Positions 23,081 to 34,243 are shown, numbered from the stretch's first letter. The stretch: 64,000 bases of DNA from Lytechinus pictus (GCF_037042905.1 NC_087252.1:36993556-37057555); one strand, 5' to 3'. Program-made: numbers and translations. Notes: generated by a model from the letters alone, not told the origin.

Positions 23081-24277
23081 CAACGAACGTAGAGGGCAGC
23101 AACACACAAGCGTGTTGCTCTAAGGAAGGTCAACTCCGCTCGAATTTTGTGACCACTTTAAAAAATAAGGTGGGGTTTTGGGAAATTTGTCGAGTTGATT
23201 TTTTTTCATTTGTTAATTTCAAATATTTTTTAATGAACAATTATTAGATCGGTTATTCTGGGTATAAATATTAAAAATATTACTTTCATTTTTAAAGAAA
23301 ATATTTAGCTTAAATAATCATGATTTTGACATTTTTCCTCATTTTGGAATATTAAGCCTGTGACGAGGATACCTCATATCTCTTATTTTCTTCTGCTGAA
23401 TTTCGCTGCACCACTAATAAATGCATAGACAACCACCGTAATAATCGAGGTCATTTTTCTGGCCTGGGTGCGCCGAGTCTGGGCCGGTCGCTCAGCTAGC
23501 TAGTGACGTTGATGATGCGCTGGGGCTTCAGGCGACTCGTCATAGATCTAGCAACTTAGACAATGACGTCTAATTTGCCTGGCCTGATTTGAAGTGTAAT
23601 GGCTTCAGGGCTGACGTTTATCAACGATGATTGTTCAAGGTTAGATTTCAAATTTTAAATGTCATTTGACTTTTAAGTCTATAAATCTGAAATAAAGGCG
23701 CTGTATCCCCGAAATCCGGGTCTAAATTTCAACTCTGAGTCCGAGACCATGGCATGGACGGCGAAAAAACAACCCATGCATCGGATGCATTGCATTGGCT
23801 GCGCGCTGCGCTGCAGCTGCACTGTGATGATGGGTTCAGCGAATTAGAGCTCAGAGAAAATAAGGTGGTTATATTCAATCCCGAAATGCTTTGCGAGTGG
23901 TCACAAAATCGTCTCGACGCAAATCACCTAATACAGCCGTCTGGTGAAATCGCTGATAACAACAATCACCGATTTGGTAATGATTTTAGTTTCCTGAAAC
24001 TTATATTTGTAAAGTTTTAAATATCAAAGTATGTTTTTATATGTATGTATATTCCTCAACATATTTTTTAAGTTATCTTTGATATTGTTGTAGTCATATT
24101 CTTTCATATTCGTTTTTTGATCGCTACTAATTTGTTGTTGTATTGGATCGGCATTTGATTTCGTTGGCATGAACAATAAAATACGCGCGCAGCTCAGCTG
24201 CATGCGCGTATCGAGTTGACCTTCCTGACCTTCCTCATAGCAACACGCTTGTGTGTTGCTGCCCTCTACGTTCGTTG
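23081..24277. mobile_element. 1197-bp TIR element with 8-bp duplication GATGTGAA, containing an unidentified ORF
   Basis: Perfect duplications lie at 23073-23080 and 24278-24285. The first 39 bases of each end are identical in inverted orientation, starting CAACGAACGTAGAGGGCAGC and containing a hairpin AGCAACAC/GTGTTGCT. The right end has an extra GAAGGTCAG duplication. The interior holds an 88-codon frame at 23754-24020. An 8-bp duplication with a CA start would suit P or hAT, but I cannot assign it. It sits in intron 1 of the minus-strand lysozyme gene. Confidence 0.9.
23754..24020 (+). CDS. Unidentified ORF inside a TIR element
   Basis: The ATG at 23754 opens MDGEKTTHASDALHWLRAAL and the frame stays open for 88 codons with balanced composition (SELELRENKVVIFNPEMLCE in the middle). 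A possible donor, GTAATG, follows the codons for NNNHRF near 23976, so the true exon may be 74 codons. An overlapping ATG at 23749 opens another short frame. I recognise no domain. It could be a captured host exon, a remnant of a transposase 5' exon, or a chance frame. No membrane segment or signal peptide is seen. Confidence 0.3.
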   Translation: MDGEKTTHASDALHWLRAALQLHCDDGFSELELRENKVVIFNPEMLCEWSQNRLDANHLIQPSGEIADNNNHRFGNDFSFLKLIFVKF

Positions 24278-24821
24278 GATGTGAACTTGTTAACGAGAAT
24301 CAAAGATCAGTAATTAGACCCAACAACGAGACCTTCAACTGGTAATCTATAAAAGGAGCCTATCGAGTATTTGAAACCAACTGATGATACCAATTTAAAT
24401 CAGCCAATTAAAACCAACTGAAAATAAATGGCTGATGTTTATGGGTTTTAATTAGAATTTTGTCCCGCTGTGTTTCATCCCAAAAATTGAGAAGCATAAC
24501 AATAAAAAATAAACGCATTTGGTTTTTTTTATTATTATTATTATTTCATGGCTTGGATTCCAATTTACGGGGTGCGCACCCCCTCCCTCCCTTCATGGAT
24601 ATTGGCATCTAAATTTGATTTGACTCTTTTGGACTAAATTAATGGTCTTAAGAATGGGTGTTAAAAAAGTAATAGAAACCAGTACGCATACCCAATCTGC
24701 CAATGGATTAACACTAAAACAGAGTTCAAGTAGATCTGCCTCTCTCATAATCTATGCCTCGTGGCGTGGCCATGCACAGCCGAGCCTATTCATTTGGCCA
24801 TTAATTGCCCTTTAACCTTAC

Positions 24822-24897
24822 CTTTTGACGAAACTTTCCCAAGTGAGAATCCAAGGCAGGCAAAAATAACAATAACTGGCAATGAAACTTCTCCCAT
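24822..24897 (-). CDS. i-type (destabilase) lysozyme, exon 1 (signal peptide)
   Basis: The ATG at 24897 opens MGEVSLPVIVIFACLGFSLG, a classical hydrophobic secretion signal followed by KVSSK. The exon has 25 codons plus one base and ends at GTAAGG; G joins GT of exon 2 to give Gly in the correct frame. The start is preceded 12 nt upstream by a minimal ATG-AGG-TAG frame. The exon was found by its signal peptide and splice phase, and the 2.5-kb intron to exon 2 is mostly mobile DNA. Neighbour: the plus-strand lysozyme gene starts 633 bp away in the opposite direction. Confidence 0.8.
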
Positions 24898-25530
24898 TTC
24901 TACCTCATGAGTCTCGCAACGTTCTAATTTATGAATTAGACTGTAGGCCTAGGTTATTTACTGTTGCAAACAAACACCATCCCTCGCTCTCGCCTCGTTC
25001 TCGGAGCTCGGAGCCGGATATCGGAGATAGCTAGCTCCTCCTTGTTTTATGATATAGAGCACAAGCACATGCACGCGCACCATTGATTAGCATACTAGTA
25101 CGCGAGACAGTGTCTATGCTTTTTTTTTCCTCACATAGTACAGTCCCACAGAGGCCAAAAACAAAGCTCTAAATAAAGTGATGAAATCATTGAAAGGCTC
25201 TATAGACTGATTGATACATCAAAATGATTAAATGAAATCCAATGCCCTGTTACAGTGTTGAGCTTTAAGTCACATATGCATACAATCTGAGTCTAATTTG
25301 GTACCTCTTTTTAATTACTTCTTTGTTTACCTTTTACATGACTATCGACTAGCTACAAAGCTGGTGCGCGTTTATCGCTTGCGTACGCGCTTATATAATA
25401 TACTAAAGCCGCGCGCCTAACTCGACATACTTGCCTTGTTTTATAAACTTTCATTGCTCGCTAAGTTAGGCTTTGCTGCATCTGCTGTTCGTCTGAAATT
25501 TAGAAGTTCATCGAAAGTTCTGCGGCAATC
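24898..25530. promoter_or_regulatory. Shared divergent promoter region of the two lysozyme genes
   Basis: A TATA-like TTATATAATA lies at 25391-25400, about 130 nt before the plus-strand ATG, giving an expected start near 25425. On the minus strand TAAATAA (about 24953-24960) lies 55-65 nt upstream of the other ATG. The interval has GC-rich palindromic pieces such as GCGTACGCGC (25381-25390). Shared regulation of the pair is inference. Confidence 0.5.
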
Positions 25531-25603
25531 ATGGCACCACAAATAAGGATCTTATTAGCTATTTTCATCATTGCAATGTGGAGCAGCTATACATCAGCAT
25601 TGT
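25531..25603 (+). CDS. i-type lysozyme-like protein, exon 1 (signal peptide)
   Basis: The ATG at 25531 has A at -3 and G at +4. It encodes MAPQIRILLAIFIIAMWSSY followed by TSAL, a clear secretion signal with likely cleavage after TSA. It ends T|GTAAGT (phase 1), which joins TG of exon 2 at 35978 to make Leu. The intron is 10374 nt and filled with repeats. The complete product is 132 aa, about 109 after signal removal, at the short end for i-type lysozymes. Confidence 0.85.
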
Positions 25604-25971
25604 GTAAGTTTAATGTTTATGCTAGCCTATGCATATGGCTGCTCTCATTAACGTAACATACCGTAGAACCTAACTTAGAACCTTTCAGTTTCAATTAAGT
25701 TTTGATCACCCCGCACTGCCAAAGCCAAGGTAGGCAGTAGACCTAATCCAAGAACAGTCAACAGACTAACCTGTAACGTTAGATCTAGATCGAGGGCTGA
25801 TATAGTGATATTCGGATCGTATTTAATTTTGTGAAATCATTCTGCCATGGCCATGGATATGAAAGAGAAACTCGGTTTTCCATGGCATTGAGCCTTTGAA
25901 GTTTGAGGTCGATACCATTTGTGCCACGCCCACGGCCCACGCTTGATTGAAATAAGATCCCCCTAGGCCTA
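25604..25971. other. Start of intron 1 of the plus-strand lysozyme gene
   Basis: No exon or defined repeat is seen; a CCATGGCCATGG motif lies near 25846. Confidence 0.5.
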
Positions 25972-26166
25972 CACTGTAAAAATGCTATTGCTAATTTAGC
26001 ACTAACACTACAGTAACCAACAGTGCTTGTATAGTGACTGCACTACGTCTACGAGTGCTGATTTTCTAATTTAAATTTGAACTAGAAATTCAGCACTCGT
26101 AGTGCAGTTACTATTCAAGCACTGTATTAAAGTGCTAAATTAGCAGTTCATTTTTTACAGTGTAAC
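25972..26166. mobile_element. Foldback MITE with ACACTGTAAAAA ends
   Basis: The whole 195-bp stretch folds back on itself: ACACTGTAAAAATGC/..TTTTTTACAGTGT ends, then TGCTAATTTAGCACT and its complement, then the central hairpin GAGTGCTGATTTTC. A truncated copy is at 4024-4085. Confidence 0.85.
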
Positions 26167-26639
26167 TTTAGTAACGTTTGGGTGTAGGCCTAGGCCTAGA
26201 TCTAGTAGGCTAGTAACGTTAGACCGCCCTAGTCCTAGACACTGCACTCGATCTGCAGATACCATGCACTTCTACCAGGTTTTGTTAAGGTGGGTAAAAT
26301 GTGCGCTTGATAGAATATTTTAATTTTTGGAATGAAGAGACACTAAGTTAGAGCCTGCATGGTGCAGGCTTGAGTCTTCCTTTGAATGGGTGATTTCAAG
26401 TCCGGTGTTGGCCTTGGTGTTGGTGTTGAAATTAAGATTGCTTCCCCTAGCTCCAAAACTTATTAGATTCTATTACATCTCAACAACTAATGAGTGACTT
26501 TTCGGGACCATCTTCACTTCCTGTTTGATGTTATTGTGTAAAAATTGACCTAACACCAACACCAAAAGGTCAACACTGAACTTGAAATCACCCGTTGATG
26601 ATTGAAAGGTTATTCACCCACACCTTTATGCCCTCCTCT

Positions 26640-26717
26640 CACTAGCGTATCTACGGGGGGGGGGCAGGGGGGCACTCTGCCCCCCCTGACGAGTCACAAC
26701 CCATGCAAAAACGTATG

Positions 26718-26748
<31 letters not shown>

Positions 26749-26877
26749 TGTTAATTTTTTTCTGGTACGAAATCCTTTATTTGTGATCGAAGACCTTTTT
26801 TTTTTTTTTTTTTGCTTGTCAAATTTTTTGGCGGACGGTTTTGCCCCCCCCTGTGGAAAATCCTAGGTACGCCACTG
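26640..26877. mobile_element. hAT-like poly-G MITE with 8-bp duplication CCTCCTCT
   Basis: CACTAGCGTATC and GGTACGCCACTG are inverted ends. CCTCCTCT flanks at 26632-26639 and 26878-26885. It contains two poly-T plus GCTTGT blocks, as in 21350-21689. Confidence 0.9.
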
Positions 26878-26959
26878 CCTCCTCTCCTTTGGTTTTGCTT
26901 TGGCTTGCACACAAAGTCGACTGCGTGTATATCTTGGACAGTTCGTCTAACGTTAGCGC

Positions 26960-27090
26960 TAGTTCAGACTAGATGGATCTAGGCCTAGATCTAGATCTAA
27001 CAAATCTAGGGCCTAGATCTAGATCTTACAAATCTAGGGCCTAGATCTCATGTAGGCTTAACAACTTTAACGTTAGATCTAACCTACATG
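26960..27090. repeat. CTAGATCTAG-rich simple repeat
   Basis: Overlapping TAGATCTAG and AGGCCTAGATCTAG motifs recur. Similar clusters are at 34335-34690 and 34800-34860. Confidence 0.6.
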
Positions 27091-27177
27091 TAGTATTAGT
27101 ACGTTATTTGTTTCACCGAGACTCTAAAAAAAAATTTGAGTCTCAGTGAGGAAGCGGAGCGACGTGACCATGCAAGC

Positions 27178-27705
27178 CCGGGGGGGGGGGGGGGTAAAGA
27201 AGGATGTACTAAAGAAGGAAGAAAATTGAAGGAATACGAAACTAAGAAAGAAGGAATAAAAGAAAGGATGGAGGAAAGAAAAAGATAAAGAATGAATGAA
27301 AGTAGGAAAGAAAGAAAGGAGAAAATAAAGAAAAAAAAGATTTAAAAAAATGAAAAGAATGAAGGAATGCAAGACAGAAAAAAGGAACGAACAGAAGAAA
27401 GTAGGGAGATAAAACGAAAGAAAAAGAGAATAATAGAATGAATGATAGTAGGAAAGAAAAAAAAGAACTCAAGGAAAGCAATTAAAGAAAGAATGAATAG
27501 AAGAATGAAGGCAAGTATGGGAGAAAGACGAGCAAAAGGAAAGAAAAAAGACAAATGAAGTACCGGTAAATGCAGGAAAGAAAAAAAAAGGACGAACAGA
27601 AGACGGTAGGGGAGAAAGTAGTCAGGAAACAGAAGGAAGGAAAAGAATGAATGAAAAAAGGAAAAGAAAAGAAAGATGGAAGGAAGGAAACTTAAGAAAG
27701 AATGA
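27178..27705. repeat. Long polypurine tract (plus strand A/G-rich)
   Basis: Beginning with a G-run near 27180, over 500 bases are almost entirely purine with GAAAGAAAGGA motifs. Minus-strand frames here encode Phe/Ser/Leu strings and are artefacts. Confidence 0.8.
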
Positions 27706-28495
27706 ATAGTGTTATGCTAGTTTGATTTTTCTCTATTAATTCAAATTAACAATTTGCTGGGGTGAACTTGTCCTTTAAATTGCGATAAGACTTTTGTCCA
27801 GCTAAAAATAGGCCTATTTGACATTATTACTTCTCTGTTCTAAAAAGGTTAGATTAAACGCCATATCACTTCTACCAAAAAATATTTGAATCATTAGAAT
27901 TAATTTTAAACATAATCATTAAAGATCGGAAGATTTTCAGTAATTAAGCTACAAAGTATTTACTTCATCAGAAGTACCTGCGGCAAGACTTATGTCCATG
28001 ACTTGGGATGGTATTCTGAGATCCATTTTATCTCAGATAAAATAAAATATTTTATCTCCGTGAAAATCATTGGGATAAAATACCCTTAAAATCTTTCCGA
28101 ATTGGTATTCTGAGAACAATATTATCTTCATTTTATCTCTGTAAGACACACCTATTTTTTAATCAATATCCAATTAGAAACGCGCTTTTATAGCTCTCTC
28201 ATATCACTCAACCAATGGAAATCCATTCCGCTAGGAGGTGTGGCGAAGGAGTGAGATTGCGTCAATTTATTTGTATCCTCCACCACACCCGTGAATGAGT
28301 GGAAATAACTTGATACAATTTGATGCCCTTTTGTTTGTTTGTTTTGGGTGTACATTTTATTTTGGGGATTGCTGTTTTTTCAGGGGATGAGGGGGGCGTG
28401 GCCCCGGACAATCCTGAATCCACCCACCCCTGCAAAACATCCGACTCTTGTTTTATTATATCTACACAGTCATGTACCTCTATATTCTTATTTCG
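27706..28495. repeat. Kolobok-like right end and a TTTTATCTC foldback remnant
   Basis: About 27706-27777 ends in CTGGGGTGAACTTGTCCTTT then AAAT, matching the right end of the TTAA family. About 28010-28145 has GGTATTCTGAGATCC and GGTATTCTGAGAACA with TTTTATCTC arms. The rest is unassigned intron. Confidence 0.55.
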
Positions 28496-28497
28496 TA

Positions 28498-28763
28498 CAC
28501 TGCAAAAACTCCGGTGTTGATTTAACACCAGCCCGGGATCTATTATGTCCACACCAGAGAAGTGTTGAAACAACACCAGTTTGGAATCAAACCGATGCTG
28601 TTTTATTACTAATTGGTGTTGTATAAACACCTATCTGGTGTTAGAACAAAACGAAACTGGTGTTGATGTGGAAGAATGAAACTGGTGTTCTTTAACACTT
28701 CTCTGGCGTGGACATATATAGATTCCAGGCTGGTGTTAAATCAACACCGGAGTTTTTGCAGTG
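28498..28763. mobile_element. Foldback MITE with CACTGCAAAAACTCCGGTGTT ends, TA-flanked
   Basis: The termini CACTGCAAAAACTCC and GGAGTTTTTGCAGTG are inverted and flanked by TA (28496-28497, 28764-28765). GGTGTTAAA/TTTAACACC motifs occur repeatedly. The related element at 51167-51409 in the HSP70 intron has the same architecture. Confidence 0.85.
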
Positions 28764-28811
28764 TACTAGACAACCAATATCCATCTGTTTGAAGGAGTTT
28801 TAAACATTTTT

Positions 28812-29955
28812 GTCTCGCCTGTATAGCAGAGCGAGACTGTAGGCGCCGCTTTTCCGACGGCGGCGGCGGCGTCAACATCAAATCTTAACCTAAAAAGGCT
28901 AAGGTTAAGTTTTTGAAATGACATCATTACTTAGAAAGTATATAAACCTAGTTAATGAAACTTGATCATAAGGTTAATCAAGTATTACTCAACATCCTGC
29001 CCGAGTTTCAGGTCACATGATTAAGGTCAAAGGTCATTTAGGGTAAATGAACTTAGACCATGTTGGGAGAATTATTTTCAAAATCTTAACCGAAGGTTAA
29101 GTTTTTGAAATGACATCATAACTTAAAAAGTATATGAACCTAGTTCATGAAACTTAGGCATAAGGTTAATCAAGTATTAGTAAACATCCTGCACCAGTTT
29201 CAGGTCACATGACTAAGGTCAAAGGTCATTTAGGGTCAATGAACTTTGGTCAAGTTGGGGGTATTTTTTGAATTACTATCATAACTTTGAAAATTTATGA
29301 ATCTAGTTCATGAAACTTGGACATAAGGTTAATCAAGTATTAGTGAACATCCTTCCTGAGTTTCAGGTCACATGACCATGGTCAAAGGTCATTTAGGGTC
29401 AATGAACTTTGGCCAAGTTGGGGGTATTTGTTGAATTACCTTCATAACTTTGAAAATTTATGGATCTAGTTCATGAAACTTGGACATTAGGTTAATCAAG
29501 TACCACTGAATATTCTGTGCGAGTTTCAGGTCACATGACCATGGTCAATGGTCATTTAAGGTCAATGAACTTTGGCCGTGTTGGGGGTATTTGTTAAATT
29601 ACCATCCTAACTGTGAAGTTTATGGATCTATTTCATAAAACTTGGGATATAAGAGTAATCAAGTATCACTGAACATCCCCTGTGAGTTTCAGGTCACAAA
29701 ATCAAGGTTAAAGGTCAGTTAAGGTCAATAAACGTAGGCCATGTTGGGGTAATTGTTGAATTGCCATCATAACTTTGAAAGTTTATGGATAGAGTGAATG
29801 AAATGTGGACATGGGTGTACCGTTCAAATGTCATATATGGTCAATGAACGTGGTATTATGTCATTATATGAATGGTGTTTTTGTGAATGATTATTTTATA
29901 GTAGTTTTCAAAGTTAGCACTGCTGCTATATTAAATCGCGTAATGCAGGCGAGAC
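28812..29955. mobile_element. Element of 160-185 bp tandem units containing AGGTCA direct repeats
   Basis: The ends GTCTCGCCTGTAT and ATGCAGGCGAGAC are inverted. After a (GGC)n block, about five units follow, each with GAAACTTGGACATAAGGTTA, CAGGTCACATGA, AAGGTCAAAGGTCATTTA and GTCAATGAAC. AGGTCAAAGGTCA at 29024-29036 and 29216-29228 is a perfect DR1; later units have one or more mismatches. Similar sequences are, to my knowledge, common in marine invertebrate genomes. Confidence 0.75.
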
Positions 29956-30385
29956 TGCCAGAGGCAAGCCCCCGAAGCTACCGCCATTTTGTTTAATCCA
30001 TTAGAAGCTAAAATAAGCCCTCATTAATATTATTTTCGTACGATGCTCCCTCGTCAACTGTGGTTTTGTACGTGTATTAGACAATACGCACATCAGCGCA
30101 ATGACAAAGGTCAACTTGGCAAATTCATTAATGTATTCATTTTGTTACGCGCTCGTGACGCGAAGGATTCAGCGAATCAAGCAAGCGCAAATCTGAGACG
30201 ATACGTTGCGCTCTATAAAGTATCGATATCACAAGCGATATCACTTAAAAACAAAGCGTTGTTTGTATTGCGTCTTATAGGCCTTTGCTAATTCCAAAAG
30301 GGAAGATGAAAAGAGTACTAGTAGTAGATCAAGTCGTGATTAGGTAAAGAGGTCTCTAGTGCTTTTGCCATCCCTAAATCGTAGT
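29956..30385. other. Intronic DNA, no gene recognised
   Basis: The segment GCTAAAATAAGCCCTCATT near 30007 has an inverted counterpart near 35715-35740, which may mark an old large element. The open frame at 30043-30291 has no recognisable features. Confidence 0.4.
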
Positions 30386-30557
30386 CAGCGGCCGCGGAAC
30401 TGGGGGGGGGGGGGCTGGGGTTTAGCCCCCCCCCCCAACTTTTTTCCAAAACCGTGTACAAAAATGTAAAAATGACCATATGATTGTGATTTTTAGCATG
30501 GTCAGCCCCTCACTTTTGGCTCAGCCCCCCACTTTGAAAACCGTTCCGCGGCCCCTG
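30386..30557. mobile_element. MITE with CAGCGGCCGCGGAAC ends and 5-bp duplication GTAGT
   Basis: The ends CAGCGGCCGCGGAAC and GTTCCGCGGCCCCTG are inverted; GTAGT flanks at 30381-30385 and 30558-30562. A degenerate copy lies at 59522-59640. Confidence 0.85.
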
Positions 30558-30721
30558 GTAGTTACCATACTTGTAACTCATGATGAAACGGTCCCCAATT
30601 TATCATGTTTAATACGTTTCCTGTCCCCTTTATTCTCCCGCATTTCTTGCTCTGTTTTTTTTCTCCATTTAATCATTTTCCCACTCAAAATTCTTTTGTG
30701 CCGCCTTTCTCCTACATAATG

Positions 30722-31542
30722 TAGAGCTCATTTTCAAAAGGGGTTAGGGCCTAGGTCAATTTTTCATCAAACTTGATTTTTTTTGTCTTAATGAATAGAT
30801 TTTTAGTAGCTATATAAGATGATACCATAGAAAAGTTGAAATTCCTATTAAAAAGTGAACTAATATGGCAAAGAAAAATCACCTTTTTTCAAAAGGGGTT
30901 AGGTCCAATTCAGTTTAGTTGCAAAAGGGGTTAGGTCAACACAGACTTTTTTTGGAAAATAATATCTTAAAAAATATGAAGACAAGTAGATATCTTTTAT
31001 ACCTAATTTTATGTTCTCATGGTAGGGTATCATGAAAATTCAGTTTCGCACAAGAATATTGCAATATGGGAGAATTAAAAAAGAATTATTTTCTTGGACC
31101 TAACCCCTTTTGTAACTAAACTCTTCTGAAAACTCATTTTTCAAAAGGGGTTAGGTCCATTTTTCATGTATTTTATTGTTTTCTGTCTCTAAACCTCTAA
31201 ATTTTCAGTCACTCTGATGATACCAAAGAAAATTTGAAATTCAAATGAAAACGTGAATGGAAGTGGCAAAAAAAAACTCACTTTTTTAATCAAAAGAGAT
31301 TGGATTCACTTCAATTTACTTGCAAAAGGGGTTAGGTATACAATGATATTTTTTTAAAGTATATAGAAAAAATTGAAGACTGGTAGATTTCTTTTATACC
31401 CAATTTTATGTTCACATGATATAGTAGTACATCATGACAGTTTAGTTTCTCATAAGAATATTGCAATAAGTGAGAATAAAAACATGGTTTTTCTCGGAAT
31501 GGTCCAAAGTGGCGCTAACCCCTTTTGCAACTAAACTCTTCA
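30722..31542. repeat. GGGGTTAGG repeat element, second copy
   Basis: It is collinear with about 18918-19752. Blocks such as CAAAAGGGGTTAGG, TTTTATACC and CATAAGAATATTGCAATA recur in the same order, and a terminal CCTTTTGCAACTAAACTC mirrors the start. Confidence 0.7.
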
Positions 31543-32720
31543 TATATTTCCTTCTCCTTTTCCCACTTGTTATCTGTCTCCTGGTTTCCATAAATCTCGT
31601 CTTATTTCTCTTCCACCCCTTTTGTTCCTACTTCCCACATTCTAGCTCTCTTACCACCCCCCTCTAAATTATCTCTTCATATGTGCCCCTCCATTTCTTT
31701 CTCATCTCTTTTCAACCCACTTGTCATCACTCTTTCCCTCTCTCGATCTTCATCTCATTTTGAATTTTGCCAATTCCAAATCCCTTTCATTTTAGCTCTG
31801 TACAAATACTATATGAACACAAATGAAAAACATAAAGGAATTATCTGGTTAGTGGTGAATTTTATTAATTAGCCATTAAAAAATATCACATTATCAGATG
31901 ATTAAGCTTTACCTTTTTCTTAAGCGTATGTTAATACTTTGAACCAAAATATTTTTTTTTGTATGCTGGGGCAGCGATCCTGGGGAGTAGGGGGGCACAG
32001 TTCCCCCTACTTCTTGAAGCACTGAAAAGTGCCTTTTTATGCAAGAAAAATGCCCTCTCACGAACGTGTACTGTGTCCCTTTCACCTGACGAGAGCTTGT
32101 TTTAGGTGTTACCAAGTGCTCTTCCTTGTATGCAATTTTTTTTACCCAAAAATGCCCCCCCCCCGGAACGTGTTCTGTGCCATTTCATCTGAGGGCCAGT
32201 TTCATGTGTTTAAGAGTGCCCCCTCGCCTTCTTGTAAGTGCCCTTTCTCGAATCACTGCCCCCTTTTACCCAAGAAAAGTGCTCCTAAAGAACTTGTTCT
32301 GTGCCCCTTTCACCTGAGAAGGACCCGTTTTATGGTCACCATGATTGCCCTTTGAAACAAGAAAACAATATCCTCATTTCGATAATATACTTATGAAGAA
32401 AATCCTTTGTGCATTAAGTTTAATAATTCATGAGTGGGGGTATATAAGCAGTTTCGTACAGATGGAGGGGGGGGGCTTGAAGGACTCTTGCCCCCCCCCC
32501 AAAAAAAAAAAAAAAAAAAAATCACGACCAAGAAAAAAAAAAAAAAAAGGGAAAGAAAAGGGTGAAATATATCATTCTGAATATTTTAGATTTTCTTTTT
32601 AAAAATGTCAAAATTTTGCTCGCTCGCAACTTCTTAAAAATTTCACGTAATACAGCATTTTCCCTATGTCCCCCCCCCCCCCACTTTCAACTTCACTCCG
32701 CCGCTCCTATTTGTATGTTT
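31543..32720. repeat. Pyrimidine-rich DNA and degenerate poly-G/C repeat
   Basis: About 31543-31800 is C/T-rich. About 31960-32340 has imperfect tandem units with GTGTTCTGTGCC and TTTCACCTGA separated by C-runs. About 32460-32560 is C/A homopolymer. Open frames across this are not credible genes. Confidence 0.5.
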
Positions 32721-34243
32721 ATAGCTTCTCCTTTTGCAACCAGTTTTAATGAAAGTCAACAAGAAATTTCATACGTCATGAATTTGGGGTTGTGATAATA
32801 ATTTAGTTTTTTTTTTGAAAAATTGGACTTGGTATAAAACAACCTTTTCCATTTTCATAAAGTGGTTCCTAAGTCAGACTCTTGAATTGTTGGATTTCTT
32901 GAATGAAAACATCTGTTACACCAGTCCTGCAGATTGATAAAATAGAGAAAGAAAATCAATGAATTTGAATTAAAATTGTCGTGATTTATAAAACACAAAT
33001 GTTTTAAGAAAAGTGAGACTATGCATATGTTTCTTCAACACATAACAGGAAATCTTACTTCTACTAATTATAATTTTTTTATAAACTTGTACTTCTATAA
33101 AGCATATCACTTAAACCTGTTCTATGCAGTTTACATACCACTCTACATTATAACTACATGTACTCTATGAAAAAATGTCAGAGATTTCTCATAAATATGA
33201 ATATATGAATCAACATATGTAAATTATATAGTCAGAATTAAAGTTGATATGTTTTGTTGCACAGAATATTTTGATCTGTGATTAAAAACGACACTAACTA
33301 TAATCTAAAAACAAAATTGAAATGGGTTTTTCAAAGGCAGGTCTATTTGTTGCCAAAAAAAATGTGAACAACCTCCATTATTAAAAATATTCACTAATTA
33401 ACTCACTCATATAACTGCTGTAGGTTGTATTTCTCTTTGTGGTCTAGTCGCTGTTCTATTAGGCCTACTTCACCAATTATTTATCATCGTCAATCACCTC
33501 CATGGAAATTGTAAAACTGCATCATCCTATTGGACAAAATGTAAAATAAAAAGATTTTTAAAAATCGTAAATCTACAAATATGAAATATGAATATCACAC
33601 TAAAGAATGAATAAAATGAATTTTGTAAACTATGAAAAATAAATATTGCTTTGTTTATAAACAAATAGGAAATAAAAAGCCCATAGTAGATCAAGGACAT
33701 GACCTTACCGGTATTTTATAAATTTGCCCAAGGTACATAACTTTTGGCATTGGTTCTATTTTAGACTCGAGAGCCTGTATATTTAAGAACCTCTTTGTGG
33801 CTCGGATTATTTTTATTTAATGTAAACATGGTTAACATTCCATTCATGTAATGTATCTGTAATTTTGTATGGGTTAGTTTAAGTTTTATACCTGGATGAG
33901 AATCTGCAAAATGATGCATGCACTTATGATCATCATCTTGAACCCTATAGGTAGACCTCTACTGTTTTTCTTGTTCTTTAAACTCAACCTGTTTGTGAAA
34001 GAAAAGAGAGAACAATAATAAGAAGTGATCTTTTTCATGGCCGTATGTATAGGGGGAGGGGTTTTGGTAATAGCTGAAATGTGAAACCTTCATCAAAAAG
34101 AGAATTGCATGACATCCTTCAATTTTACTTTAGAAAATGCACAAAACGGCCCTACTCCCTAGGTAACATTGGTCGCTTCTGGTCCTCGCTTTCTGAATTT
34201 TAGGTTTCTCTAAATTTTTTCACATGTCTGCCCCCCCCCCCCC

